From NCBI RefSeq assembly GCF_020551945.1, contig NZ_JAJBZH010000001.1, positions 438,108 to 502,107 on the forward strand: a DNA stretch of 64,000 nt. The letters run 5' to 3'. Both the position numbers and the translations under genes were made by a program. Positions 36,903-44,556 of the stretch are shown here, one piece after another; within the stretch, counting starts at the first letter, position 1; every line of letters begins with the position of its first letter. Source of the stretch: Cellulosimicrobium marinum. GTDB lineage: Bacteria; Actinomycetota; Actinomycetes; Actinomycetales; Cellulomonadaceae. The notes below the pieces were generated by a model. That model saw only the letters and a list, made by a program, of their open reading frames with translations, searched no databases and was not told where the DNA came from.

Positions 36903-37334
36903 ATGGCAACACGAGACCTCATCAAGCGGAAGTTCGGCACCCTGTGGGTGATCGGTAGGGCAGACGCCAGGAACAGGCACGCCCACTGGAAGTGCTGGTG
37001 CTTCACGTGCAAGCGGACGGTCATCGTCGCCAGCCAGAACCTCCTGTCCGGCAACACGAAGACGTGCGGTGACAGGAGCGTTCACCCGCGCACCGCAGCA
37101 CCCAGCTACCCCGGAGTTCACAGGGCCGTGGCGAAGCGCTGGGGCAGCTCTTCCGAGTGGTTCTGCGAGTGCGGTTCGCAGGCTCAGACCTGGAGCTACA
37201 AGGGCAACGACCCCGACGAACTGCTCACCCCCGGTGGGTACCGCTTCACGGCGTCTACGGACTTCCGGTTCTGGGAGCCGCTGTGCATCGCCTGCCACCA
37301 CGCCAAGGACGCACAGCGGAGGGCTGCACGATGA
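36903..37334 (+). CDS. Phage zinc-binding protein, HNH-like C-terminus
   Basis: A 143-residue protein. The first half (FGTLWVIGRADARN, CWCFTCKRTVIVASQNLLSGNTKTCG) matches a small phage domain often attached to HNH homing endonucleases. The second half has CECGSQAQTW and CIACHHAKD, as in degenerate HNH proteins where the Cys pairs hold zinc. Nuclease activity is possible but the His-Asn-His set is not complete by eye. It is the first gene of a cluster whose members overlap by one to eleven bases. Confidence 0.6.
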   Translation: MATRDLIKRKFGTLWVIGRADARNRHAHWKCWCFTCKRTVIVASQNLLSGNTKTCGDRSVHPRTAAPSYPGVHRAVAKRWGSSSEWFCECGSQAQTWSYKGNDPDELLTPGGYRFTASTDFRFWEPLCIACHHAKDAQRRAAR

Positions 37335-37408
37335 CCCCTCTGAAGGCTCTGCTCACTGTCTGGGGCTCTGCGGTCGTGGCTGCGCTGCTGCTGGCGGTGA
37401 TCCGATGA
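37331..37408 (+). CDS. 25-residue membrane peptide
   Basis: A very small gene (MTPLKALLTVWGSAVVAALL and five more residues) that is almost entirely one membrane helix. It overlaps the previous stop and the next start by four bases each (ATGA), which argues that it is translated. Role unknown; it could be a lysis or exclusion peptide. Confidence 0.5.
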   Translation: MTPLKALLTVWGSAVVAALLLAVIR

Positions 37409-37542
37409 AGACGGCGGCTCAGTGCCGTGCAGACGGCTGCAACGAGTTCATCGCTCACGCTCACGCCCGCTACTGCTGGACCCACGAGCTGCTGCGGGTG
37501 GCATCACGGATCACGCCCCGCATCGTGGGGGAGGCGTCCTGA
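37405..37542 (+). CDS. Small zinc-finger-like phage protein
   Basis: A 45-residue protein beginning MKTAAQCRADGCNEFIAHAH and containing RYCWTHEL. Two Cys plus a C..H pair could form a small zinc knuckle, as in many phage regulators. It is coupled to both neighbours by overlapping stop/start codons. Function unknown. Confidence 0.5.
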   Translation: MKTAAQCRADGCNEFIAHAHARYCWTHELLRVASRITPRIVGEAS

Positions 37543-37847
37543 TGGAGCTGTCGAAGGAAGACCTCGAAAGGGCCGTGGTCGTCGCAGATCAGGTGGCGAG
37601 GAACGGGCGTCGGTACGACTTGAGGGACGAGCTGGAGAGCGCAGCCGTAGAAGCCATCTGGCGGGCCTCACAGACGTTCAACCCGGATAAGGGAGCCTGG
37701 AACGCCTGGAGGGACGTACACGCCCGTTCAGCGGCCAGGAACGAGCTGCAACGGCACGTAGGCCGGGGCAAGCCAGGAGGCACCGCGTGGGCCATCAAGA
37801 ACGCCCGAAGCCTGGACGAGCTGAGGGAGCAGGGCAATGAGTTCTGA
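37542..37847 (+). CDS. Sigma-70 region 2-like phage protein
   Basis: A 101-residue protein. The stretch LRDELESAAVEAIWRASQTF and following NPDKGAWNAWRDVHARSAARNEL resembles region 2 of sigma factors (the core-binding helices), while region 4 is absent. It could be a phage transcription factor, perhaps for the late genes downstream, or a diverged remnant. Start ATG 37542 overlaps the preceding stop; the last 11 bases overlap the HNH gene. Confidence 0.5.
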   Translation: MELSKEDLERAVVVADQVARNGRRYDLRDELESAAVEAIWRASQTFNPDKGAWNAWRDVHARSAARNELQRHVGRGKPGGTAWAIKNARSLDELREQGNEF

Positions 37848-38124
37848 GTGGGCCGGGAGGACCGTCACGAACGCACGTGCCAAGTGGAAGCCCAGACTCC
37901 CGCTCCCGTGCTTCCTGTGCCCTTATCCCGTGCTTCCCGATCAGGCGTGGGTGGTTGAGCACATCGTCCCGAGAAGCATGGGCGGATCACTCACCGACCC
38001 GTCCAATCAGTGGGTGTCTCACCGTGCGTGCAGCGACAGAAGCGGGGGACGCATGACGGCGGCAAGACGGGCAGCGACAATGACGCGGATACAACAGCAG
38101 GATCAGCGACTCAGACCGTGGTGA
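37837..38124 (+). CDS. HNH endonuclease
   Basis: A 95-residue HNH nuclease: CFLC for zinc, then VVEHIVPRSMGGSLTDPSNQWVSH (shown in two parts: VVEHIVPRSMGG; NQWVSHRACSD) giving His, Asn and His in order. Small HNH proteins next to the terminase are needed for DNA packaging in HK97-like phages. Here it is separated from the large terminase by one zinc-protein gene. Confidence 0.8.
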   Translation: MSSEWAGRTVTNARAKWKPRLPLPCFLCPYPVLPDQAWVVEHIVPRSMGGSLTDPSNQWVSHRACSDRSGGRMTAARRAATMTRIQQQDQRLRPW

Positions 38125-38140
38125 GAGCTAAGCTCAACGC

Positions 38141-38671
38141 ATGTCGAACGTGCGTTCTATCGGCGGGTGCACAGGTAAGCACGTAGCGCGGGGAATGTGC
38201 GGGAAGCACTACCAACGATGGGACAAGAACGGGGATGCGCTAGCGACTGTCGGCACATCACGGTGTGAGCGTCGTACGTGCAAGAGGTACGCGGGCACGA
38301 ACGGGTACTGCTCCGATCACACGTGCCAGTGCGGAAGGGGAGTTGGCACCAAGTCTCGCCGGGGGATGTGCAGCACCTGCTATCGCAAGTGGTACGTGGA
38401 GCACAACGCACAACCATGCACATTGCCCGGGTGCAACAAACCCCAGGTAGGTAGGGGATGGTGTGGCACCCACTACTCCCGGTGGCGTAGGTACGGATCA
38501 CCTACCCGTACGAGTGACAGGGACGAGAGCTTCACCCTCGATGTGACCGAGTGGTCCACCGTGCTGGTGTGCTCATGTGACAACCGGTTCATCGGAGTCA
38601 GCGAAGACGAACTGATCCACCGATGGCAGCGACACGTTCGACGTGATCGTGAAGCGCACATCGTCGCCTGA
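38141..38671 (+). CDS. Phage protein with repeated zinc-knuckle motifs
   Basis: A 176-residue protein with four repeats of the pattern C...RGMCGKHYQRW (CTGKHVARGMCGKHYQRW, CKRYAGTNGYCSDH, SRRGMCSTCYRKW, CNKPQVGRGWCGTHYSRW), each likely to bind zinc. The C-terminal 45 residues are different and end in RWQRHVRRDREAH. Proteins with this repeat occur in phages near HNH genes; a DNA- or RNA-binding role is probable but unproven. Confidence 0.55.
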   Translation: MSNVRSIGGCTGKHVARGMCGKHYQRWDKNGDALATVGTSRCERRTCKRYAGTNGYCSDHTCQCGRGVGTKSRRGMCSTCYRKWYVEHNAQPCTLPGCNKPQVGRGWCGTHYSRWRRYGSPTRTSDRDESFTLDVTEWSTVLVCSCDNRFIGVSEDELIHRWQRHVRRDREAHIVA

Positions 38672-38778
38672 GTTTTGAGACGAGCTCGATAGCCTCCGCT
38701 TGCTTGCCCCTGACAATCTCTCTGTCCTCTGTGTGGGGATTGGATGCGCCTGTGAGGGCCGAACGGGGACCGCCAGGG

Positions 38779-38784
38779 CATATA
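38779..38784 (+). promoter_or_regulatory. CATATA element 13 bases before the terminase start
   Basis: The 120-base gap 38672-38791 has no gene. Just before the terminase start is CATATATCTAGG with only a weak ribosome site. The same CATATA lies exactly 13 bases before the portal start (40181-40186). It may be a -10 element giving near-leaderless late transcripts. Confidence 0.35.
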
Positions 38785-38791
38785 TCTAGGC

Positions 38792-40177
38792 ATGGCGGTT
38801 CCAACGGCTCTGAGCGCGATTCCAGACGACGTGGACCTGACCACGGCCCACGCTGGGGCGAAGCTCCTGGGGATGGACCTGTTCGAGCAGGGTCTGAACG
38901 TTGCGCGCGTCCTGGAGGCTAAGGACGCAGACGGATTCCCGCTGTACCCCGAGACGGGCATTCTCATGCCGCGTCGTAGCACCAAGACGACCAGCATCTG
39001 GGCCGTGCTCCTGGGCCGGTGCCTGATGATCCCCGGGTACAAGGTCGTCACCACGGCACAGGACGGCACCCGCGCGCGCCAGCGCTTCCGTGAGGTCGCG
39101 CGCACGCTGGAGGCTACGGGCTTCGAGGGCCAGGGGCACCGCATCCGTTGGGCCAACGGAGATGAGAGCTTCGAGTTCGCCAACGGCTCCCGGCTGTGGG
39201 TCGTTGCTCCCTCCGCTGGTGCCTTCCGTGGTGAAGCTGCGGATGCGCTGCTGTTCGATGAGGCCGGCGAGTACGACCCAGCCAAGTCCGAAGACCTGAT
39301 GAGTGGCGCGCTCCCGCTGCTCGACACCCGTCCCAACGGGCAAGCCATCATCGCCGGGACGCCTTCGAAGGTCCGCGCTGGTCTGCTCTGGGAGACGCTG
39401 GAGTCAGGGCGCAGCGGCAAGCCTGGAACGGGCGTCGTGGACTACTCCATCCGCGACGACGAAGACTCCCTGGACCGTGAGGTCTGGCGGCGCGTTCACC
39501 CGGGTATCGGGACGCTCACCACGCTGGCACGGCTGGAACAGCGCTTCGCGAAGATGACGCTTCCACAGTTCGAGCGCGAGTATCTGTGCCGCTTCCCGTT
39601 CGACGCGCAGACCTCAGCGCTCAACGTCGAGAAGTGGGCAGAGGGAGCTACCGACTTCGCGGAGAGGCCGGAGCGCATGGCCCTGGGCTTCGACGTGGCC
39701 CCAGGAGGCACCAGCGCTGCCCTGGTGGCCGCATGGCGCGACGAGGACGGTACGGCCTTCCTGGAGGTCGTGGCGTACCGCGACGGCTTCTCCTGGCTCC
39801 CTGGTGAGGCTGGACGTGTCGCGCGTACCTACCGCGCTCCCGTCGCGTACGACTCCATCGGGGACAACCAGATCGTGGGGGAGCAGATCGCGCGGCTTCG
39901 GCCTAGCCCTCAGATCGTGACGCACTCCATGAAGGACATGGCGGCTGCTGCTGCCCTCATCGCCAACGACGTACGGGAAGCGCGCGTTCGGCACCTTGAC
40001 CAACCGGCGCTCAACAACGCAGTGGAAGGTGCGGCGTGGCGTGAGTCGGGGCACTCCCGCCTGTTCGCTCGAAAGCTGAGCACAAACGACGTTGCGCCCC
40101 TTGTCGCTGCCTCCGTGGCTCTTCGCACCTATGACGCCATGAACAGGCGGACGGGCGGAATCAGCATCGTCGGCTGA
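38792..40177 (+). CDS. Terminase large subunit
   Basis: The 461-residue packaging motor and nuclease. The ATPase part (about 1-250) has a Walker A-like PRRSTKTTS near residue 61, Walker B ALLFDEAGEYDP near 150 and the coupling motif IIAGTPSK. The nuclease part (about 285-461) has the acidic clusters MALGFDVAPGG (first Asp) and VAYDSIGDNQIVG (second). No small terminase subunit was recognised upstream; one of the small zinc proteins may serve. Rather short but complete. Confidence 0.9.
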   Translation: MAVPTALSAIPDDVDLTTAHAGAKLLGMDLFEQGLNVARVLEAKDADGFPLYPETGILMPRRSTKTTSIWAVLLGRCLMIPGYKVVTTAQDGTRARQRFREVARTLEATGFEGQGHRIRWANGDESFEFANGSRLWVVAPSAGAFRGEAADALLFDEAGEYDPAKSEDLMSGALPLLDTRPNGQAIIAGTPSKVRAGLLWETLESGRSGKPGTGVVDYSIRDDEDSLDREVWRRVHPGIGTLTTLARLEQRFAKMTLPQFEREYLCRFPFDAQTSALNVEKWAEGATDFAERPERMALGFDVAPGGTSAALVAAWRDEDGTAFLEVVAYRDGFSWLPGEAGRVARTYRAPVAYDSIGDNQIVGEQIARLRPSPQIVTHSMKDMAAAAALIANDVREARVRHLDQPALNNAVEGAAWRESGHSRLFARKLSTNDVAPLVAASVALRTYDAMNRRTGGISIVG

Positions 40178-40193
40178 GTGCATATAGAAGGGT

Positions 40194-41234
40194 GTGGGAT
40201 TCCTCGACCTCTTCCGGCCGAATCACGGCCTTCAGATGCCCGGCATCAGCGGCGCATCTGTTCAGAGTCCCTGGACCCCTTCGACGCTCTCGCCAAATCT
40301 CGTCATCGCTGACGTTCTCGGTGCGCCGGACCTTCCCCCGTCTCGCGCAGAGGCAATGAGTGTCCCGGCCATCGCAAAGGCGCGGCACCTCATCACCACG
40401 ACGCTGGCCCGTCAGCCTCTGCGGGTGTTCCGTGGTGAGGCGGAGCTGAGCACTCAGCCCGCGTGGCTGTACCGCACCAACAGTGACACGCCTCCGCAAA
40501 TGCGCATGGCCTACACGCTCGATGATCTGTTCTTCTACGGCTGGTGCCTGTGGGCCGTTCAGCGCGGAGCTGATGACCAGATCACCGACGCAGTGCGGGT
40601 CTCTCCAGACCGCTGGAGCTTCGATGAGGTTGGGCGGGTGGAGGTCGATGGAAACCCCGTCGATTCCGGCGAAGTCATCCTGATTCCGGGGCCGTTCGAA
40701 GGGATTCTGGCCGCTGCGCCTTCGGCCATCCGTGCCGCGCGCAACCTTGAGCAGACCTGGGCAGCTCGTGTGCGTAACCCCATCCCGGTGGTGGAGCTGC
40801 ACATCACGGACTCGAACATCGAGTTGAGCAAGGAAGAGAAGGCGACGCTGCGGGACGAGTACGTCCAGGCACGCAAGAACCCGGACGGTGCGGTCGTCAT
40901 CACCCCGGCTGAAATCGAGCTCCGGATTCACGGCGACGCCGTTACTGACCTGTTCATCCAGGGTCGAAACGCCATCGCTCTGGATGTGGCCCGAATGACG
41001 GGCATCCCCGCAACGATGCTCGACGCCTCACAGGTTCAGTCGTCGCTCACGTACAAGACCACGGAGACGGGCCGCAACGACTTCATCGACGCACTGACGA
41101 ACATGTGGGCCATGCCGATTGAGGCGCAGCTCTCGATGGACAACGTGGTCCCTCGCGGCCAGCGGGTGGCATTCGACATGTCCAACCTTCTGGCCGTTCC
41201 GCAGGCCACCACCGGACCTGACATGGAGGACTGA
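40194..41234 (+). CDS. Portal protein
   Basis: A 346-residue portal of HK97/SPP1-like style, forming the ring through which DNA enters the head. Recognised by position between terminase and capsid and by motifs AMSVPAIAKARHLITTTLARQPL (first 20 shown elsewhere as SVPAIAKARHLI), the stem region EEKATLRDEYVQARKN and GIPATMLDA. It is shorter than usual (400-500). GTG 40194 follows GAAGGG with CATATA seven bases further up. Confidence 0.85.
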   Translation: MGFLDLFRPNHGLQMPGISGASVQSPWTPSTLSPNLVIADVLGAPDLPPSRAEAMSVPAIAKARHLITTTLARQPLRVFRGEAELSTQPAWLYRTNSDTPPQMRMAYTLDDLFFYGWCLWAVQRGADDQITDAVRVSPDRWSFDEVGRVEVDGNPVDSGEVILIPGPFEGILAAAPSAIRAARNLEQTWAARVRNPIPVVELHITDSNIELSKEEKATLRDEYVQARKNPDGAVVITPAEIELRIHGDAVTDLFIQGRNAIALDVARMTGIPATMLDASQVQSSLTYKTTETGRNDFIDALTNMWAMPIEAQLSMDNVVPRGQRVAFDMSNLLAVPQATTGPDMED

Positions 41235-41237
41235 GGA

Positions 41238-41333
41238 ATGACCAACGAGAAGCCCAAGCCCAAGCCGCAGCAGAGGCCGAAGCCTAAGAAGGCCAAGACG
41301 GTGGCCCAGATTCTCCGTGAGAGGGGCGCGTGA
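41238..41333 (+). CDS. Lys/Pro-rich 31-residue peptide
   Basis: MTNEKPKPKPQQRPKPKKAK then TVAQILRERGA. It lies between portal and capsid, starts after GGACTGAGGA and overlaps the next start by four bases (GTGA). The extreme basic composition could suit a DNA- or scaffold-binding role in the head; unknown otherwise. Confidence 0.45.
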   Translation: MTNEKPKPKPQQRPKPKKAKTVAQILRERGA

Positions 41334-42853
41334 CCATGCAGGCATACGGAACGCTGCTTACCGCGAATGCGGACGAGCGAACGCTGACGTACCGCCTTCT
41401 GCCGTACGGCGAGGAAGGCCGGACGAACCTGGGGAAGATCACCGCCAGCAAGGGCAGTGTGACCATCCCTGAGAACGCCGGGGACGTGACGCTCAACCTC
41501 GAACACGACTTCAAGCGTCCGGTGGGCCGTGCAGTCCACATCGACGAGGACGCTGCCGGTCTCACCGCGACCTTCAAGGTTGCCGCCACCACGGCAGGCA
41601 ACGACCTGCTGGCTGAGGCTGCGGACGGCCTTCGTCCCGCCGTCTCGGTGGAGCTGGACAACCCCGTCATTCGCGCTGGCCGTCTCGTGGCTGGCCTGCT
41701 CACGGGTGCCGGGGCCGTCGTCCGCCCGGCCTTCCCCTCCGCTCAGCTCGTGGCTGAGGACGCCGGGGAGCTTCCCGAGGACACCGACGACGACACCACA
41801 GACGCCCTCGCAACGGACGAGGACAACACAGAAGAGGAGGCCACCGTGGCCGAGGACAACCAGATCGTCGCCACGCAGGCGTCCGCTCCCGTGGGCCTTC
41901 GTGCGACGGCGGTCAAGGTCAACGAGAACCGCGACAAGAGCGCCAACGAGCTGTTCGCCGCGCTCGCGAACGCGCACGCGACGGGTGACCGGCAGATGCT
42001 CGCTGCGCTGGACCAGACGGTCCAGGCGGACGCCATCTCCGCTCAGCAGCCGCAGTGGGCCGGGGAAATCTGGAACAGCCGTACGCACCGCCAGAAGTTC
42101 GTCCCGCTGTTCAACCGGCAGGCGCTCACCGGCCTGAAGATCACTGGCTGGAAGTTCGCCGCTCGCACCGGCACGCCGCCTCAGCCGCCCGCGACTCCGA
42201 CCGTCGCTAGCTACTCGGGCTTCCCGGCTGAGCCGAACTCGACTGAGGTCAAGACGGAGGCCGTCACGATCAATGCGCAGCGTCTGGCGGGTGCTAACGC
42301 TGTGGATCGTGCCTTCGTGGACTTCTCCACGCCGGAGTTCTGGGCCGGGTACTACCGAGAGGCCGCGAACGACCTGAGCCGTAAGCAGGACGCGTCTGCC
42401 CTCGCGCACATGCTGACCTCTGCGAACTACACGGAGGTTGAGGGTGGCACGGTCCCGACCGGCGTTCCCATCGCGCTGGCCTACACCGTCGATGGCGTCC
42501 TGGCGATTCAGGACATTGCTACTCCGGACTTCGCCATCGTCGGTGTGGACCTCTACCGGGAGCTGGCGCTTACCCGCCACCAGGACGCCGTTGCGTACCT
42601 GTCGGTGGCTGTGGGCCTGGACCCCTCTGAGGGCGCGCTGAACAACTTCAAGATCGTTCCTTCGGCTGACCCGGCGCTTGCCGGGAAGGTGCTGGTGGGT
42701 GCCTCTGAGGCGCACCAGTGGTACGGCGAGAAGACCGTTCGCGTGGACACGGTGAACATCGCGACGGGTGGCGTCGAGACGGGCGTCTTCTCCTACCACG
42801 CGGTCAACACCGGTAGCGCGGACGCCTTCGCTCTGGTGGCTGAGGGCGCGTGA
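41330..42853 (+). CDS. Fused prohead protease and major capsid protein
   Basis: A protein of about 507 residues that combines two head functions usually encoded separately. Residues about 1-150 resemble the HK97-type prohead protease (LPYGEEGRTNLGKITASKGS, His in LNLEHDFKRPVGRAV, Ser-containing VSVELDNPVI and FPSAQLVAED). An acidic linker follows (ELPEDTDDDTTDALATDEDN, about 150-180), perhaps acting as scaffold, then the HK97-fold capsid protein (about 195-507: GEIWNSRTHRQKFVPLF, AIVGVDLYRELALTRHQDAV). Start is GTG 41330 or ATG 41336. Such fusions are described in very small actinophages. Confidence 0.82.
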   Translation: MTMQAYGTLLTANADERTLTYRLLPYGEEGRTNLGKITASKGSVTIPENAGDVTLNLEHDFKRPVGRAVHIDEDAAGLTATFKVAATTAGNDLLAEAADGLRPAVSVELDNPVIRAGRLVAGLLTGAGAVVRPAFPSAQLVAEDAGELPEDTDDDTTDALATDEDNTEEEATVAEDNQIVATQASAPVGLRATAVKVNENRDKSANELFAALANAHATGDRQMLAALDQTVQADAISAQQPQWAGEIWNSRTHRQKFVPLFNRQALTGLKITGWKFAARTGTPPQPPATPTVASYSGFPAEPNSTEVKTEAVTINAQRLAGANAVDRAFVDFSTPEFWAGYYREAANDLSRKQDASALAHMLTSANYTEVEGGTVPTGVPIALAYTVDGVLAIQDIATPDFAIVGVDLYRELALTRHQDAVAYLSVAVGLDPSEGALNNFKIVPSADPALAGKVLVGASEAHQWYGEKTVRVDTVNIATGGVETGVFSYHAVNTGSADAFALVAEGA

Positions 42854-42926
42854 CCTTCCGCTGCCCCTCTGCGATTCCGCCCGGAGGGGCAGCGGTCCAC
42901 CACACACTGCGAAGGGAGACGAAGTC

Positions 42927-43256
42927 GTGAGCTGGCTCAACCTGAACGACCCGGAGGACCAAGCACTTGTCGCCACCCTGTGGTCCGATGCACCGCTCGA
43001 TCAGGCGACGCTCACCACGCTTCTCGCAACTTCCTTCGCGCAGTGCGCAGCCTTCGTGGGCTTCGAGGTCATCCCCGAGGGCACCGACCAGCAGCGCTTC
43101 AAGCTCGCGCAGGTGTTGCAGGCGCGCGCACTGCACCGCTCCAGCATCGCCGGGGGCAACAACCAGATTGGGGCTGAGTTCCCGGTAACGGTGTTCCCGA
43201 TGGACTGGACCGTGAAGAACCTTCTGCGGCCCAAGACAGTCCCGGTGGTGCTCTGA
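42927..43256 (+). CDS. Head-tail adaptor (connector) protein
   Basis: A 109-residue protein starting at GTG 42927, directly after the capsid gene. All-helical with the C-terminal motif VTVFPMDWTVKNLLRPKTVPVVL typical of gp6/gp15-like connectors that sit on the portal. The stop overlaps the next start by one base. Assigned by position and this ending. Confidence 0.65.
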   Translation: MSWLNLNDPEDQALVATLWSDAPLDQATLTTLLATSFAQCAAFVGFEVIPEGTDQQRFKLAQVLQARALHRSSIAGGNNQIGAEFPVTVFPMDWTVKNLLRPKTVPVVL

Positions 43257-43636
43257 TGGCCAACGTCCGGCTGTGGCTCATGGACCAGCTACGCGCGTCT
43301 CTCGGTACCTCGTGGCTGCTCATGCCGTACGACCAGGAGTTCACGCCGTCCCGTAAGACGGTGATGTTCTTCCGCTCTTCCGTCGTCCCGTCCCCGGACG
43401 CTCCTGGCTCCGGCTACCTGGATAACCGGGTGACGCTCTATGTCGCTACCTCCAACCAGGTTGGCCCGAAGGCGCTGGACGCCCTGGACGTGGCCCTGGA
43501 CGAAGTGATCGTTGCCCTTCACGGCGTACACAACGCCGTCTTCGTCTCGGCTACCTACCAGGTGCTGAACGAGAAGGTGCCCGTCTTCATGGTCCAGGCG
43601 GAAGTCGTCTCCAACATCAAGCCCACTACGTCCTGA
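43256..43636 (+). CDS. Tail terminator-like protein
   Basis: A 126-residue protein whose position between adaptor and tail tube, and its length, match the tail terminator of siphophages. Motifs include RKTVMFFRSSVVPSP and VTLYVATSNQVGPKALDALD. It would cap the tail tube before head joining. No catalytic motif expected. Confidence 0.6.
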   Translation: MANVRLWLMDQLRASLGTSWLLMPYDQEFTPSRKTVMFFRSSVVPSPDAPGSGYLDNRVTLYVATSNQVGPKALDALDVALDEVIVALHGVHNAVFVSATYQVLNEKVPVFMVQAEVVSNIKPTTS

Positions 43637-43649
43637 AAGGACAGAACCA

Positions 43650-44060
43650 ATGGCAACCATCGAGGTCGCTCCTATCGTCCTGACGGACGTGTCGCTTCTC
43701 ATCCCCACTGACGACTACGCCAAGAACGTGTCGTCCGTGACTCTCACCCCGACCAGCTCCACTGTTACGTGGAACGGTCTGGGCAAGAACAGCTACACGG
43801 GTGCGTCCATCGCAACGTGGGTCGTGACCATCGAGTACGCGCAGGACTGGGAGACGGCCAACAGCCTGTCTCAGTACCTGTTCGCGAACGAGGGCGAGAA
43901 GATCGAAATGACCTTCAAGCCTCAGTCGGGTAGCGGGCCGTCCTTCACGGTGGAGGTCACCATTGTTCCCGGCGCTATCGGTGGTGCGGTGAACGCCGTG
44001 GCTACCGCGTCGGTGACGCTGCCCTGCTCTGCGAAGCCCGTTCTGGTCCCGGCTGAGTGA
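43650..44060 (+). CDS. Major tail tube protein
   Basis: A 136-residue beta-rich protein (MATIEVAPIVLTDVSLLIPT, SSVTLTPTSSTVTWNGLGKN, ASVTLPCSAKPVLVP) of the size and composition of short tail tube proteins of small siphophages. It follows a clear ribosome site (GAAAGGACAG). Assigned from order and composition. Confidence 0.68.
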   Translation: MATIEVAPIVLTDVSLLIPTDDYAKNVSSVTLTPTSSTVTWNGLGKNSYTGASIATWVVTIEYAQDWETANSLSQYLFANEGEKIEMTFKPQSGSGPSFTVEVTIVPGAIGGAVNAVATASVTLPCSAKPVLVPAE

Positions 44061-44063
44061 GCG

Positions 44064-44552
44064 ATGCCGTCGAAGCTGCGGCTTCGTGACTGGGATCAGC
44101 TCTACCAGCGCGCAGCCAAGATGGAGGGTGCGGACGCTCGCATTCGTGCGGCTCTGAGCGCTCACGTGCCCTCCATCGCTGGCCGCGTGTGGACGAACTC
44201 AACGGTGATGAAGTACGCGCAGTCACCGATGGACCGTGCAGCCCTTGCGGGTACTCGGGTTCGGTCATCGGCACGCAGTACCACCCTCAGTGGTGCCACG
44301 GCACCGACCATCCGGGTTCCGGCCTACGCGGTTGAGTTCGGAGACAGCAACCACACCAAGCAGACCTACTCCCGGCGCTCCCGTCGGGGTGGGACGCACC
44401 GGGTGACGCGCAACACGCAGGCACAGCTTCCGGCCCGAAACGCCAAGGGGCGAGTGGTCTACCGGTACGGCAAGGAAGCGGTGAAGCGCCTGATGAGTGC
44501 GTACGGGCAGACCGTCGTCCGCACTCTCCACGAACTCTTGGAAGGGAAGTGA
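44064..44552 (+). CDS. Tail/neck protein of unknown type
   Basis: A 162-residue basic protein between tail tube and tape measure. In most siphophages this slot holds the frameshifted tail assembly chaperones, but I see neither a second frame nor a slippery site here. The middle (HVPSIAGRVWTNSTVMKYAQ, PAYAVEFGDSNHTKQ) is reminiscent of HK97 gp10-like neck proteins. The order would then be unusual. Function uncertain. Confidence 0.45.
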   Translation: MPSKLRLRDWDQLYQRAAKMEGADARIRAALSAHVPSIAGRVWTNSTVMKYAQSPMDRAALAGTRVRSSARSTTLSGATAPTIRVPAYAVEFGDSNHTKQTYSRRSRRGGTHRVTRNTQAQLPARNAKGRVVYRYGKEAVKRLMSAYGQTVVRTLHELLEGK

Positions 44553-44556
44553 CCCC

